DNA of 64,000 nt, from contig JAACJK010000003.1 in the NCBI GenBank assembly GCA_013368325.1, forward strand, positions 990,591-1,054,590, read 5' to 3'. Source of the stretch: Ephemerocybe angulata (lineage: Eukaryota; Basidiomycota; Agaricomycetes; Agaricales; Psathyrellaceae). Within the stretch, counting starts at the first letter, position 1. Every line of letters starts with the position of its first letter. Shown here piece after piece: positions 22,317 to 33,515 of this stretch. Below the pieces are notes generated by a model. It was not told the DNA's origin. It worked only from the letters and a program-made list of their open reading frames with translations, and made no database searches. Position numbers and translations under genes: made by a program.

Positions 22317-22558
22317 TGTGGTTGTGTGGGTATGCAAAAGATATTCGGATAGATACAAGGGTAGGGAGAGGGGTAGTAGCGGATTGACAGAGTCACAAAC
22401 TTTTTGGTAACGCCCGAGATTAGATTTGTTATGTGGCTGTACAGGAGGCAGATCGCTCCCACGTGCGTCGCCGACCCTGGGAAATTGCAACAACCGCCGG
22501 GCCCGCTTCAGCGAGCGCTAGTTCGGCTTGTCCAGAACCATTCTCTGTATCTCGAACG
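22317..22558. promoter_or_regulatory. Divergent promoter HIS1/DBR1 with TGACTC core
   Basis: 242 bp separate the two ATGs. On the minus strand TGACTCT occurs at 22395-22389, about 75 bp before the HIS1 start, a near match to the Gcn4/CPC1 site. Confidence 0.5.
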
Positions 22559-24274
22559 ATGAAGGTACTATCCTCAACCAAGATATCCAATGCGTGCTGA
22601 ACCTGGCGTAGATCGCAATTGAAGGATGCTGCCACGGCCATTTGGACGCCATTTATGGCCAGATCGCCACGCTTGAAGCTCAGAACAACTACAAAGTCGA
22701 TCTCCTCCTCATTTGCGGCGATTTCCAGGCAGTTAGGAATTGGAGAGACCTGGAATGCATGGCTGTCCCACAGAAGTACAAGGCACTTGGGGACTTCCAC
22801 AAGTAGGTGTGGGACTGGGCTTTATGACCTGTGTTCCGTCAAGATGCTGAACGAATTACAGATACTATACTGGAGAGGCTGTCGCGCCTATCCCGACGAT
22901 TATCATTGGAGGAAATCATGAAGCGTCGAACTACATGTGGGAGCTGTGAGTGTGTCTATTCCTTATCTGTATAGTCACTGTAACGGAAATTATAGGTACC
23001 ATGGTGGATGGCTTGCTCCTAACATGTATTTCCTCGGACACGCTGGAACAGTACAGGTCAACGGAATCAGGATTGCCGGGGTATCAGGCATCTTCTCGGG
23101 ACATGACTTTAGACAAGGTGAATACGCCTTTTCATTCTCTATTTCCCCTTCCAACCTTGCCTTTGCGCAGGCCACCACGAGAAACTTCCATACGACAGGT
23201 CAACAATGCGGAGCATATACCACGTTCGTGAATACGACATCCGCCGTTTATCACTAGTAAGTCATTTTCATGAAAATTCTCTCGAAATGGCGCTAATGCG
23301 AAGGTTAGCTCTCTTCTCCCCATATCGTCCTATCGCACGACTGGCCTCAGGGCATTGAACACCACGGCAACCTTCAAGGCCTCCTTAGAAGAAAACGTTT
23401 CTTCGAAAATGATATTCGCGCGGGGAAGCTCGGATCTCCACCACTCATGGGTCTCCTTCAAAACTTGAAACCACAATGGTGGTTTTCTGCCCATCTCCAC
23501 ACACGATACGAGGCGACGTTCAACCACACCCCTGACATCCCCTTGCAGCGAACCCAACCACCACCACCACCACCACCACCAGCGGCCCCCAAACCCATTG
23601 AAAATCCCGACGAGATTGTCATTGAGGATGATGAATTTGACAGCGCCGAACCTTCAGCATCTACATCAGAGGCCCCTCAGCCCGAAAAGGAGGCTCCCCC
23701 AACAAGCAACCCCGATGAAATCCTGCTGGATGACGAAGAAGTTGAAGTCGAAGCACCTCCCACAGCACCTCCCCAGCCCATCGTCACAAACTTCCTCTCC
23801 CTCGATAAATGTCTCCCCCAGCGCCAATTCCTCGAAGTCATCGACATCGAAGCCCCTTTATCCAACCCCACTGCCGCCCTTGCTTTCGATCCTGAATGGC
23901 TCGCTATCAACAGAGCCTTCCACCCGTGGTTCTCCACTACGCGGTCCCAGCGGCCATTCCCCGAAGAAGCAGAGGCGCGGGCCATGATCGCTAAGGAGCT
24001 CGAATGGGTGAATGCGAATGTCAAGAGGAACGACGATGGAGTTATTCCAGTAGACGATTGGCAGACTTTCGTGCAGACAGCGCCGGGGCCGGGGAGCGAA
24101 GGTGCCCTTAAGTTTAAGCAACGTAAGTCTATTCTTTGTTACCTCGGTTGTCTGCGTAGAGAGTGGAATTTGAGCTTAATCATGTTCTTTGCGTCTCCAG
24201 CGGATCTTTATCCTAACCCTCAAACGGCCGCGTTCTGCAAGTTTATTGACATTCCGGATAAAATCAGCTCATAG
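22559..24274 (+). CDS. DBR1: Lariat RNA debranching enzyme
   Basis: First exon is only ATGAAG (22559-22564); a 47-nt intron (22565-22611) follows, then [15 protein letters not shown]. Seen metallophosphoesterase motifs in order: [41 protein letters not shown] and [13 protein letters not shown] long linker with a run of eight prolines and acidic patches precedes the C-terminal DBR1 domain ([23 protein letters not shown]). Last intron 24123-24200; stop 24272-24274. Known: hydrolyses the 2'-5' bond of excised intron lariats, nuclear. The Cys in the first motif, in place of Asp, is normal for DBR1. Diverges from HIS1. Confidence 0.95.
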
Positions 24275-24338
24275 TGGTGTCTGGTCTGCAAACTAGCGAA
24301 GGACTATTGCACGATACATGATATATAGTGCAGGGGTC

Positions 24339-24790
24339 ATGTCTTGACTGGGTCAACGCAATACTGCCTCGTCCTTGGCGAGCCATGGCCCTCGGTCTCC
24401 ATCGTGTAGATCATGTTAAATGATATCCCTGCGCTTGCACCTCTAACGACGAAGCAGAGCAGTACGAGGAGTCGGCATGGCATAGATGCCCACTCCCCTG
24501 ACTGTCTCCATCGAACCATTTTTCTTGAAAGAAAATACCCGCCGACCACCTCGACTCGACGCTCTGGCTCCACCACAGCGATTTCATCGAGAGTAAATTA
24601 TACGCCCATGATCCGTTCATTCAGTAACCCTTCTAGCTTCTCCCTCTCGAAGTTTACGTGCAAGCACACATATGCCGTATCCCAGAACCCAGGTGAGCCT
24701 AGGAATCGCACATCGTTCTCGCCCTGCGACGCACGCCCTGACTCCACCGAAGCAGCGTTTATCACCGTTTACGGTGCAAAATGAAATGTA
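24339..24790 (-). pseudogene. Unrecognised gene, possibly broken by an in-frame TAA
   Basis: Minus-strand exons read TYISFCTVNG, a 42-nt intron, then ENDVRFLGSPGFWDTAYVC and NFEREKLEGLLNERIMGV followed by TAA. Reading on in the same frame gives a long, protein-like stretch (FTLDEIAVVEPERRVEVV, GGYFLSRKMVRWRQ, GISFNMIYTMETEG) ending at TGA near 24339. Either a sense codon mutated to TAA or a short intron removes it; a 43-nt alternative joins a different frame. The 5' end was not found. No family recognised. Confidence 0.4.
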
Positions 24791-25081
24791 GGTTATCCGC
24801 AAGCTATCGCAATTGGCCAGAGCTCGAGCTTAGGTGTGTGCGGTGCTTCTCGTGCCTTGAAAGAAAGCTAACTGCGGTTTATTATTAAAGCGGACGTCTA
24901 TTCAGTTGCACTGCTGGCAAGCCCCGTGGCCTGCACGCCTCCTTCCCTTCCTAGGAGTGACTCTTTGCCACATAAAGCGCCCACACAGCACACTGGAGTG
25001 CTGTGATAAGGCTGCTCCTCCCTGTCCTTCCTTTCTCCTCTACCTTTACCTTTAAGCAAACCCCTGCTACGACAGGCGAAA

Positions 25082-26506
25082 ATGGCAACGCTTGACAGCA
25101 GCCAAGCACCTTGGAGAAAATCGACGTTCGACCCGCAGATGTCCTTCAGAGGGTATCGAGGGGGGAGGGGTCGCGGGCGCCCCTCATCGTACGTACCCCG
25201 GAAGGACCCAGCAGCGGAGACTCTACCACCAGATCGCGACTTGTACGAGGGTCTACATTCTACTCCCCTGAAGAGTTTGCAAGCAGAGGTGGCAGATCCT
25301 GCCGACGAAGATATCCGGATTGAAGGGCTGGAATACATTGGCTCGTACAGCTGGACGGCGTGCGAGACGCCCACTGTCATTGTACCAGGTACGATTCGCA
25401 ATCGGTCGTTACTCTCAGCTGAGAATAATCGTGCTTATTTGTATGTTTACTCTCAGGCGCTCCTCGACAATGGCTCAATCGCACAGCGCCATATAACGTG
25501 CAACCTGACATCGGCCTCTTCTTCGTTGACCAAAATGGATACCGCATGTCCAGAGCGCCACTTGTCCCGCTCGTCGCCTCCGTCAACAAGCGGACTGAGA
25601 CCAACCCGGATTTCGACTTTGACTGGGCCTCAGTGGACGTTGTGACTGATCGCAATGCGTTGAGGAAGCTGATGCGGTGGGTGCGGAACGAGGAGGGGAT
25701 GCGCGATTTTAGGATGGACCTGGAGCTGGCCGGGGAGAAGACGGTGCTTGTGAATCGGTGGGAGGCGAGGACGAGAGAAATGTATAATGGGAGAACGTAT
25801 GGATATAATTTCGAGAAGTCGTCCACGGAGCCGGCGCCTGGGTGTCAAAAGGGATCTGGGCACCATCGCATTGTTACCTATGTGAGTCTGAGCCATATTT
25901 TCTTTTCTGTACCCCTCTTAACATCGAGAAAACGTGCAGGATCTCAATGGCCTGAAGATGGTTGTCAGGTTCGAGGTGGACGCATGTTTACCTCCAACAC
26001 GCTCCCGAAAGAGCATCGATGCAGCAGTCGATGACGTATCAGACCTTCTCGCAGCAGTCAACCTCACCAGCAACACATCTTCTACAAGCCAGTCCCACTA
26101 CAGTCTCAATATCGTCCCTGGGGGCTACGAAGCCAAGTCGCCTACCATCATGGAGCTTACGACCCGCTTCGAGGGTCGGGTCAACGACTTCGACTGGGCA
26201 GACAAGTACATGCAGCTCTTTTTCTCGCAGACGCCTCACCACGTTCTCGCCGTGCATAACCGTGGCCGGTTCTCCGCACTCCAGAGGAGGAAACTGTCGG
26301 ATCCCGAGTTCCAAGAGCTCGAGAAGAGGATGCAGCCTGATCTGAAGGCGCTGCGGAAGGCGTTGGCGCTTATCCAGAGTTTGGTTATCGAGCATGGGCA
26401 ACGCGGGAGGCTTACTCTGGTGTGTAAGGGTGGGGTATTGAGTGTGTACGAGAGGACGAGCCAAGAGAGCTGTCTACCTGACCACATGATGGCACTTTTC
26501 GACTGA
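25082..26506 (+). CDS. Conserved fungal protein of the 'geranylgeranyl pyrophosphate synthetase'-labelled type
   Basis: Exons 25082-25388, 25457-25881 and 25940-26506 join in frame to 432 aa. The N-terminus is an RGG-like stretch (FRGYRGGRGRGRP). Seen: EDIRIEGLEYIGSYSW, TPTVIVPGAP, ALRKLMRWV, FRMDLELAGEKTVLVNRWE and LNGLKMVVRFEVDACLP. Known, from memory: this layout matches agaricomycete proteins often labelled geranylgeranyl pyrophosphate synthetase, although no DDxxD prenyltransferase motif is visible. The EGLEYIGSYSW...VRFEVDA pattern and the Gly/Arg-rich N-terminus would better suit a nucleic-acid enzyme of the RAI1/Dom3Z-like type. That is inference; function unproven. Confidence 0.75.
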
Positions 26507-26794
26507 GGTATGGCTTGGACAATGCTTGGGCAACGTAACTCTGTTCTTGTTTCCACCCTTCGTTCTTCATTTAATTATACTTATGACCATGTACATGTAC
26601 GCCGTGTTGTGGCACCAATGCACTGCTGTTTTCGCGGGTACCAAGGAAATGCGAGTTGGGGTGGAGAAGTTGGAGCGATGGGGCTGGGGCCACCTATGAT
26701 GCAATGTGAGCGACATCCTTAGGTGTCCCAGTCTATGCCTCACCTAAATACCTTCCATTCTCGCAGCTTTTCATGTCTAACTTCCACCTCCCCG
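26507..26794. other. Short intergenic gap
   Basis: About 290 bp with the 3' flank of the preceding gene and promoter of the next. Nothing specific seen. Confidence 0.4.
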
Positions 26795-28036
26795 ATGCCT
26801 CGAACAACCATGAGCAGCTCAAGATCACTGTCCTCGACTCACGAAAGCGGCACCCGTCGGTCCGATGATGAGAAGATCGGCCCCCGCCCCGCCAATGATG
26901 GCGCCACTGGGACCCACAATCTCCCCCTCAAGGTCACCGACTCGGTCACGACGCGCACTATTAGTCGAAGCGAAGAGGATGGCCTCCCACCTTTGCACTT
27001 TAGCTACCACATGAGATATGTGGTCATCTATATTCTCTTTCTCTTGGTTTGCAACTTCGTGATACCCCTCATTCTATTCTATCCTCTTGTATATCGTGAG
27101 TGGTGCCCTCTGCTGTTCCTGTTGGATGTGGCTGACATGACGCCCTTTGGTAGTCACTAAGTTATCAATACGACATGTGGTCGGGATTTCATCTGCAGCC
27201 CTTGGGCTATCATCATGCTTTGACGCACCTTTTCGCCTTTGGAGATGTGAGCACCGATTCGTTGGTGCCCCGGCATGTGCTTACTCTCGGTTTATGACTT
27301 GTAGTAACGAAGCACAGAACAATGTATGGCCCACTTGGGGACGATGTTTGGTGGCACCTTGACTTTGTTATGTGGACATACACCTTTGCCACCATCATCT
27401 TCGCCATTCCATTGGCCATCGCAGCTCCAATAGAGTATTAGTTCGTCACTTCAATTTCGTTCTTCGTACAGTTCGCAAAGTCTGACATGCTCACGCATAC
27501 AGCAACTTCTTCCTGATGTCGACTGTCATGCTCATATGTCCTATCGGTCTGGTGTTCCTCGTCTCGCTTTTCTCTCCAAAATTTCACGTGTGGTGCTCCT
27601 CGGATGCCCCTGGCACACCAATGAAGCCTGCAGCATTCTACGTGGTCGAGGACATTGCAGCCGTCGACTTCAGGCACGGTCGAGACTACAGAAAGGCAAT
27701 ACACGAACGGTGAGCTCTTAGTTCACACACTCTTAGCCTTCGACTCTCCTGATTGATCTCCCTCATAGATATCACGCATCGCCGCCATTCCGCCAGCTCA
27801 TGCTGCATATCACTGTGTACTGGACCATCTGTTCTCTGCTTTACTGCGGAGTGACCGCCCTTGTCTCGTGGCTCGCACCTTTGCACTTCGCCTTTGGGTG
27901 GGTACTGGGACAGATGTTCATCTGGGGGGCGGTGTGTGCTTTTGGGTGCCGATATATGGTCCTGAGAGGATTGAAGAAGGAGAGAGAATGGTGGAAAGAG
28001 AACAACGTCAGACAGAGAGCTTCGTTTGAGAAATAG
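26795..28036 (+). CDS. Conserved fungal multipass membrane protein
   Basis: ATG 26795 opens a hydrophilic, Ser/Arg-rich cytosolic N-terminus (MPRTTMSSSRSLSS). Hydrophobic segments follow: YVVIYILFLLVCNFVIPLIL, SIRHVVGISSAALGL, FATIIFAIPLAIAA, FFLMSTVMLICPIGLVFLVS, ITVYWTICSLLYCGVTALVS and FGWVLGQMFIWGAVCAF, so six or seven transmembrane helices. A conserved-looking loop reads YGPLGDDVWWHLDF, and another KPAAFYVVEDIAAVDF. Four introns, stop 28034-28036. I know similar uncharacterised proteins from ascomycete and basidiomycete genomes but no function. Confidence 0.8.
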
Positions 28037-28303
28037 CTTGAGGATACCATTTGCCCAGTAGGTAGCTACGTACATATAGGCTTCGAGGAACGTCAAATTG
28101 CCATTCACGATGTTGTTCCATCCATATACAAAGCATGGATGATATTATACGCAGCGATATCGTGAGTATAGTAGATGGTATCCAAAGTCCGTTAAAATCA
28201 TAAGCGTGAGGTCCTAAAAAGTCTGAAGTCGGGTATACGTCCAAAGTAGATGGGATGTGTCCAAGAAGCATGTAGTCAGGTGCTAAAACCCCGCGCCGCT
28301 TCA

Positions 28304-29660
28304 TCAAACGAAGAGGGTGACACCGAAGATGGCAGCGAGGGCGCCCACGGTGGTAAAGGAGGGTATGAGGCCAATCTTCGCCGCGTTGGACTCCGTAGCA
28401 CTGGGTGCCCCAGAGCTGCTTCCGGTACCACTCCTCGATGCCGAGGCACTCTCGCTCGTGGTGCTTGTACCCGAAGTTGTGGTCGTTGTGGTCGTTGTAG
28501 TCGTGCTAGACGAAGTTGTGGTCGTCGTGGTCGTGCTAGTCGTGCTAGAGGTAGTCTTGGCAGTTGTTGACGTAGAGCTGAATGATATCGTGGATGCACC
28601 AGGAATGGGTACTTGGATGGTTGCACTGGCTCCATAAATATCCGTGCTGGCGTAAGTGGAGCACTCCCTACTGGCAGGAACAGCGACACCTTCCCCAGGG
28701 AAGGGCTGGTTATCGCTTGCGCAGGACTCGAAAGCGTTGTTCCGCGCGTTGGACGGGGCGTTGAAGGCGCATCCTTGGGTATCATAAATGTGCTGACAGT
28801 ACTTGGCAGCGTTGGCACCCTTAGGGTCGCAAGCCTTCAGGCAGAACTGGTCGTTTCCAATGAAGCTTACAAGGCACGGTTCATTATAAGTGGCTTGAAT
28901 TGGGGGGGGTGGGAGTTTGTACATACTTGTGCCATTCAACAGCTTGAACGAAGGATCCGGTGAACGCATTGGAGAAAAGGATACCCCCCAATGGGTTGCC
29001 GCGCTAAATGTAAGTCTTGTTCAGTGCCTGTGAGGTGGGAGTCTCCGCTGTCGTTTCGGCTTACATTGTCAGCACCATGGGGGTCCATTTCACCGCCTGC
29101 GTCACCGGCAGGAATGTTGATTTTGGTTTGGTCGATGAACCCAACAACCTGAACGTAGTCTGGGCTTTTGACAAACTGGACTCCAGTGAGAGCACCGTCG
29201 GGAATAACGCGCGTGCCGTGTCCTGGCCGTGTGCACCAGGCTATCATCTCTCCTTCAATTTCTCCTACCGTCTTTCCGGGATTGGGAGGCGCCCAGAGAC
29301 AAAAATCTGAGTAGGTAAGGAGGGGTGAGACAGGTATGCCGGAATGAGTCTAAGAGGGGACGCACCATCGAGCGAATTGAGGAGGGAAGTTTGGCAGAGG
29401 GAAGTTGGTCCTTCAGTGGTGGCGTTGCACTGGTTGTAACCTAGTTGCTCGCCTCTCTCAAGGCCAACATCTGTATCGACCTTGTACGGCTATACATGGC
29501 CGCGGGGGTCAATACGCGTCCATTTTGGGAGGATATTCAGAGGGCGGCAACCTACAAGCTTGTCCCAGGTGAATCTCTTGTCGATGAGGGGAACGACGTC
29601 AGCGGCGACATAAGAAATGGAAAGTAAAGACAATGTAGCAACGAAGGAAAGTTTATTCAT
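28304..29660 (-). CDS. Macrophage-activating-glycoprotein-like secreted GPI-type protein
   Basis: ATG 29660 starts a signal peptide (MNKLSFVATLSLLSISYVAA). Mature sequence: CNATTEGPTSLCQTSLLNS, FCLWAPPNPGKTVGEIEGE, AWCTRPGHGTRVIPDGALTG, YVQVVGFIDQTKINIPAGD and GGEMDPHGADN, then CLKACDPKGANAAKYCQHIY. A Ser/Thr repeat region follows (runs of Thr and Ser, likely O-glycosylated), and a hydrophobic C-terminus (TVGALAAIFGVTLFV) fits a GPI signal. Stop 28306-28304. Known: basidiomycete proteins of this kind are annotated macrophage activating glycoprotein after a mushroom homologue; their role in the fungus is unknown, probably wall-associated. The Cys-rich core suggests an extracellular domain. Confidence 0.88.
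28487..28560 (-). repeat. Ser/Thr-codon microsatellite
   Basis: GTCGT/GGTCGT-type triplet repeats on the plus strand encode the poly-Thr/Ser mucin-like stretch of the secreted glycoprotein. Length is likely polymorphic. Confidence 0.6.
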
Positions 29661-30443
29661 GGCTAGGCCGTAGGCTGAAGACAGTGCGGGCGTCTCTGAG
29701 GAGAGGGAGGTGAGCTTGAAGGAAGGAGTGAGGGGGGAGTGAAGGAAAAAAACGGGACCAGACGGTTCGCGTCCATCGAGTGGCATTTTTATAACTGAGA
29801 CCCCGGCGATTTCTTCAAACATGGGGCACGGGGGTTGTAATGGAATGGGAGTCGTTGGACCAAGCAGCTGTTACAGAAATAACTCAATAAGCGCCGCCAA
29901 AATCATGATTCCTGGCTGTTCAGTCCTACAATAGAAAGAAACAGGTAAATATGGAGTTGTTAACACGGTCCTGAGTGCTGGGCTTACCTCGTAAAAGGAC
30001 TGTAAGCTTTCTTTTTCAAGGAAAATGAGGTTACAGCCTATAAACATCGCGAAAGACCAAGTTTGGTCAAAGGCAGAGGTGCATTTGCACCTGTTTCATG
30101 CACCACCAGCGGACCTTGGTTGGTAATTCAGCAGCTTCGGTGATCTTTATCGCATGCCGCACAAGTATTCCCCGACATCGATCCACATGGACCAATTACA
30201 GCCCGGCCTTGTGTAGACCCCTGATCCATTGGCCCTACATACGGTTCCTTGAGAGTAGCCGCTGAGTCCCGGGCTTGGACTGAGGGCATTACCCTGCTCT
30301 GGCGGGGTAAACATAAAGCTTGAGAACTTGGATCAGACACTGCACAAGTAGAGAATTAATAGTCATTCATCATGACTGTTGTCTTCATTCGACAGATGTC
30401 TGCCGAATCTTGAATGGTCCGGCGAGCAGGTCACGGACCAGTG
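29661..30443. other. Intergenic stretch
   Basis: 783 bp. It should hold the promoter of the secreted glycoprotein gene. No other ORF or repeat stands out. Confidence 0.4.
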
Positions 30444-30926
30444 ATGGGCATTGAAGACCGTCTGGCGAAATTCCCCAGTCCCCGCCCTCTACGGGATGTT
30501 CGAGGATCCCCGAGGGAAGAAGCATATAATGAGGTCGAAGAAGAGCGAAGAATAGGGGGTGCGAGTGCGTATCGCGAACTGTTAAGTATGTGACGGCTAC
30601 ATCTGGTCGGAATTAAGATCCCAACACGCATCTTGAAGCGGGCCTAGGGCGGTCAGTGTAACGGTGCATGAACTATACAGGAAGGGGAGCTATGAGGAAG
30701 TCTGAGGCGCTTGGTCGCGACAGGCTCGATGTTGAGGGAGATGGGGGAAGCTCCTCAGCGGCTCAGCCTGAGGGTTGTTGACAGTGTCGTCGTGGCTATC
30801 GGTATTTGATCCCATCAACATCTAATCTAATCTGCCAGTGGTATATTAGGACAAGGAGATACATTTGAGGGGATCCTCGAGAGGTTTTGGGAGGCGATAA
30901 TCAGTGGAGAAAAGGTGATAAGGTAG
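30444..30926 (+). CDS. Hidden small multi-exon gene, unknown function
   Basis: Seen: ATG 30444 opens MGIEDRLAKFPSPRPLR and an acidic Glu-rich helix-like stretch (EEAYNEVEEERRIGG, SAYRELL). After an intron beginning GTATGT near 30587, the frame resumes near 30694 with SLRRLVATGSMLREMG, RLSLRVVDSVVVAIG, then a 48-nt intron and QGDTFEGILERFWEAI, ending EKVIR and TAG 30924-30926. The exact acceptor of the first intron is uncertain. Composition is strongly coding, yet each exon is too short to give a long ORF. I do not recognise the family. Confidence 0.5.
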
Positions 30927-31279
30927 CATCCGGAGAAGGTATGGCGAAAGCTGGTTTCTCGGTTGACCACACATTGAGAGGAGCTGTCGTTTAAGCGCCC
31001 ATGCATCTGGGGCTAAGATCGAAAGGCACCCACTTTGGCGAATGCCGTGTGTATGAGGGATATAAAATGCTTAAGCGGTATACTAGGCTGTACGACCTAT
31101 TTATATGGTATCAATTGCGAATGAAGAGACACAAAAGGCACCGTAAATTTCATACTAGATAACAGGACTTGTGGAAGCGAAACAAAGCCTAAAGGTGAGT
31201 ATAGGTAAACGGCAACTTGGACCCTAGAAAGAGAGATATACATATAGTTAGGGATCCTACAAGACCAATTTCCTTCAAG
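30927..31279. other. Short intergenic gap
   Basis: 353 bp between convergent genes. A TATAAAATG occurs near 31060, but nothing else is supported. Confidence 0.35.
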
Positions 31280-32635
31280 CTACGAGGCCGGGGGACGGCG
31301 AGAGATCCGAAGCACCAGAAGCCCGCGTCTGCTAAGCGCCGGCATCTTCCTAATAACGCGCCCCTGAGCCGTCGTCCAAGCAAGTTTTGAAACGGTACTG
31401 TTTACGACTCCAAAGGAGACCGCGACTTGAGCTAGGTTGGGGAAAGCCGGGCTTGATAGAATTGAATCCAAGCGCTCCCAGACTTGTGAATTAGCCTTCG
31501 CCTGATAATCCACAACCCTCGAAATGTCCCGGCCCACCGATCTCCTCTCGATGTTGAGTTCCAGGATAAAAAAAGAGAAGGGCCAAGTACCTCCGGACTC
31601 GGCTAGATGGGATAGCTGGTCAAGAAGTACAGCGCATGAGTGGGGAAACGACTCGGCATGAAGCGATACCGTGAACGTAGTAAGTCGGGGAAGTTGGCCA
31701 AACTCGAAAACGAATGGCGATAGGCGGTCGTGGAATGGCTGTCGGATAGTATATGATTCGATTGAGCGCCCGCAGAAGCTGAAGAGGGATGTCAGAGCGC
31801 TAGCCATAGCCTCAGAAGCACCTGTTCCCACTTCCAATACGGCGGGTCGGAACGCTGTGCGGGAATGCCTAGCATACGCAAGCAGGGCCTGTATGGCATC
31901 TTCGCATTCTTCGACTCTAAGGAACCGAAGTCCTTGATTCCCCGTCAATTCAGGTGTTAATGTTGAAAACTTGTTGACATCTACGCCGGTGGGAGAATGA
32001 GGAGGTCCAGAAACACGATTTAAGGAAAGGTGTTCAAGGTTGCGGCACTGCGCGATGCGTGTGAAGTCAATTTCGTGCACCTTGGATAGCGAAAGGCGTG
32101 TAGTCGAAGGACGAGCCATCATGTCGTAAAGCTCAGCCTGCAAGGTGGTTGGTAGTATACTCCAGTTCAGCCGATAATGGCACATGATCCGGAGATGGGT
32201 TACGGAGCTGAGCAGGGGAAGGAGCTTGACAGTGTAACTTGAAAGCTGAAGCCAGCTTTCATGGGCTGAATGGGAGTACACGGACGGATCTTCCACCAAT
32301 GTCAGCTCCTTCATGTACGAGGCCAGGCTTGGTCCTTGTTGCATGAGCTGCAGGAGCAGCCGGCATCGACTTTGAGGTTGTCGATCCCCAAGCTTGATGT
32401 GCCGAAATAGTCGTTCCCTCGTGGGCTGGTACCAGTGTCGACTGATCAAGCCGGCCACAGCAAGACTCGCTTGATCATCTTCCAGCTGGTCTACAATCGC
32501 GTCGACTATTTCTTGTGGGAGAGGGAATTCGGGCGAAGAAACGGGTCGATTGTCGTGAGGCTTGGCAGAGAATGACAAGAGTGAGAGGTAGCGGCGCATG
32601 CCACTGCCAGGCTGGACATTCCTTTTCATGCGCAT
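31280..32635 (-). CDS. F-box-like domain protein
   Basis: Intronless 451-aa ORF, ATG 32635 to the stop at 31280. Seen: an F-box-like segment near residues 35-75 (FPLPQEIVDAIVDQLEDD, then GLISRHWYQPTRERLFRHI), followed by irregular Leu-rich strands (CRNLEHLSLNRVSG, LRFLRVEECEDAIQ). Known: agaricomycetes carry large families of such proteins. The F-box binds Skp1 in SCF ubiquitin ligases and the Leu-rich part picks substrates. Target unknown. The lack of introns is usual for these expanded families and contrasts with the intron-rich neighbours. Confidence 0.8.
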   Translation of the reverse strand: MRMKRNVQPGSGMRRYLSLLSFSAKPHDNRPVSSPEFPLPQEIVDAIVDQLEDDQASLAVAGLISRHWYQPTRERLFRHIKLGDRQPQSRCRLLLQLMQQGPSLASYMKELTLVEDPSVYSHSAHESWLQLSSYTVKLLPLLSSVTHLRIMCHYRLNWSILPTTLQAELYDMMARPSTTRLSLSKVHEIDFTRIAQCRNLEHLSLNRVSGPPHSPTGVDVNKFSTLTPELTGNQGLRFLRVEECEDAIQALLAYARHSRTAFRPAVLEVGTGASEAMASALTSLFSFCGRSIESYTIRQPFHDRLSPFVFEFGQLPRLTTFTVSLHAESFPHSCAVLLDQLSHLAESGGTWPFSFFILELNIERRSVGRDISRVVDYQAKANSQVWERLDSILSSPAFPNLAQVAVSFGVVNSTVSKLAWTTAQGRVIRKMPALSRRGLLVLRISRRPPAS

Positions 32636-33515
32636 CGAAGTTGAGGGTAAGACGCGGATCCGCAGTTAACTGGGTTCTGACCGGCTGGCCCATCCAGTTC
32701 AGGAAGCTTCTCCACAAAGCTGTGCGGAGCACAGACTCCCTCTGCGCATGATTGATATCGGGTCTTAAGCTTTTGCTCACCTTAGAAGAGCGCAGTGCGC
32801 CAGCCCAAACTAACCATAGACTCTTATAGTAATGCTCTCGAGTGAATATGTCGCGTCACGGCTTGAAATTTACAGGAAGAGAGGAGAAGGGCTGAGAAGG
32901 GGAGGCCGAAGTTGTTGCGTTGGCATCACTTGGCGGGCCCTATGATTGATCGACGGGCCTGGTTTGTCACTGTTTGTCAGCAGGAGTTGGGCGCTTAACC
33001 CGCCAGGGTCAACGAAGTGGGCTTTCAAAGAGAGGGAGCTCACAGCAGCTAGTATTTGGGAGACACTGCATCCCTTCAAACCCATATGGTTGTACTGTAT
33101 AGGAAGACCGGGTTTGTGGGAAACCCACCTCGGACCAGCTTGTATTATGGCACAATTCAAGGAACAGCGCATAAGTTTGAACGAGGGGCTTTGAGGGAAA
33201 ATTTGGACGGTTATGTCAATTTGAAGTGGGAATCTATTGCCTCAGATGTCCAACGAGTAGCGGGGTCTAGTAGCTCGCCGTGATGGCCCCCGTGGACGGC
33301 ACACAATGCCTGTCCCCATGAATTCCCAACCTGCAGTATCTAATCACTTCTCCCGACGCACACACATTGTTACACTCACCTGAGCTACCATTGTATCTCA
33401 ATTAGGAGCACACTCACCCTTAAATCTACGATCTGAACCTCTTTTTCCTGGCCAATGCACCCGTTTATCTTCCGGATTCAATTAACCCGCACACTCTCGT
33501 CAACTCCCTCTCAAA

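Noticed and set aside
22269..22493. Unspliced minus-strand ORF MSAFSLPSYIISVDC as a separate start for HIS1
   Set aside because: It stops within 15 codons. Splicing after ATG+A gives a clean join to the HisG N-terminus.
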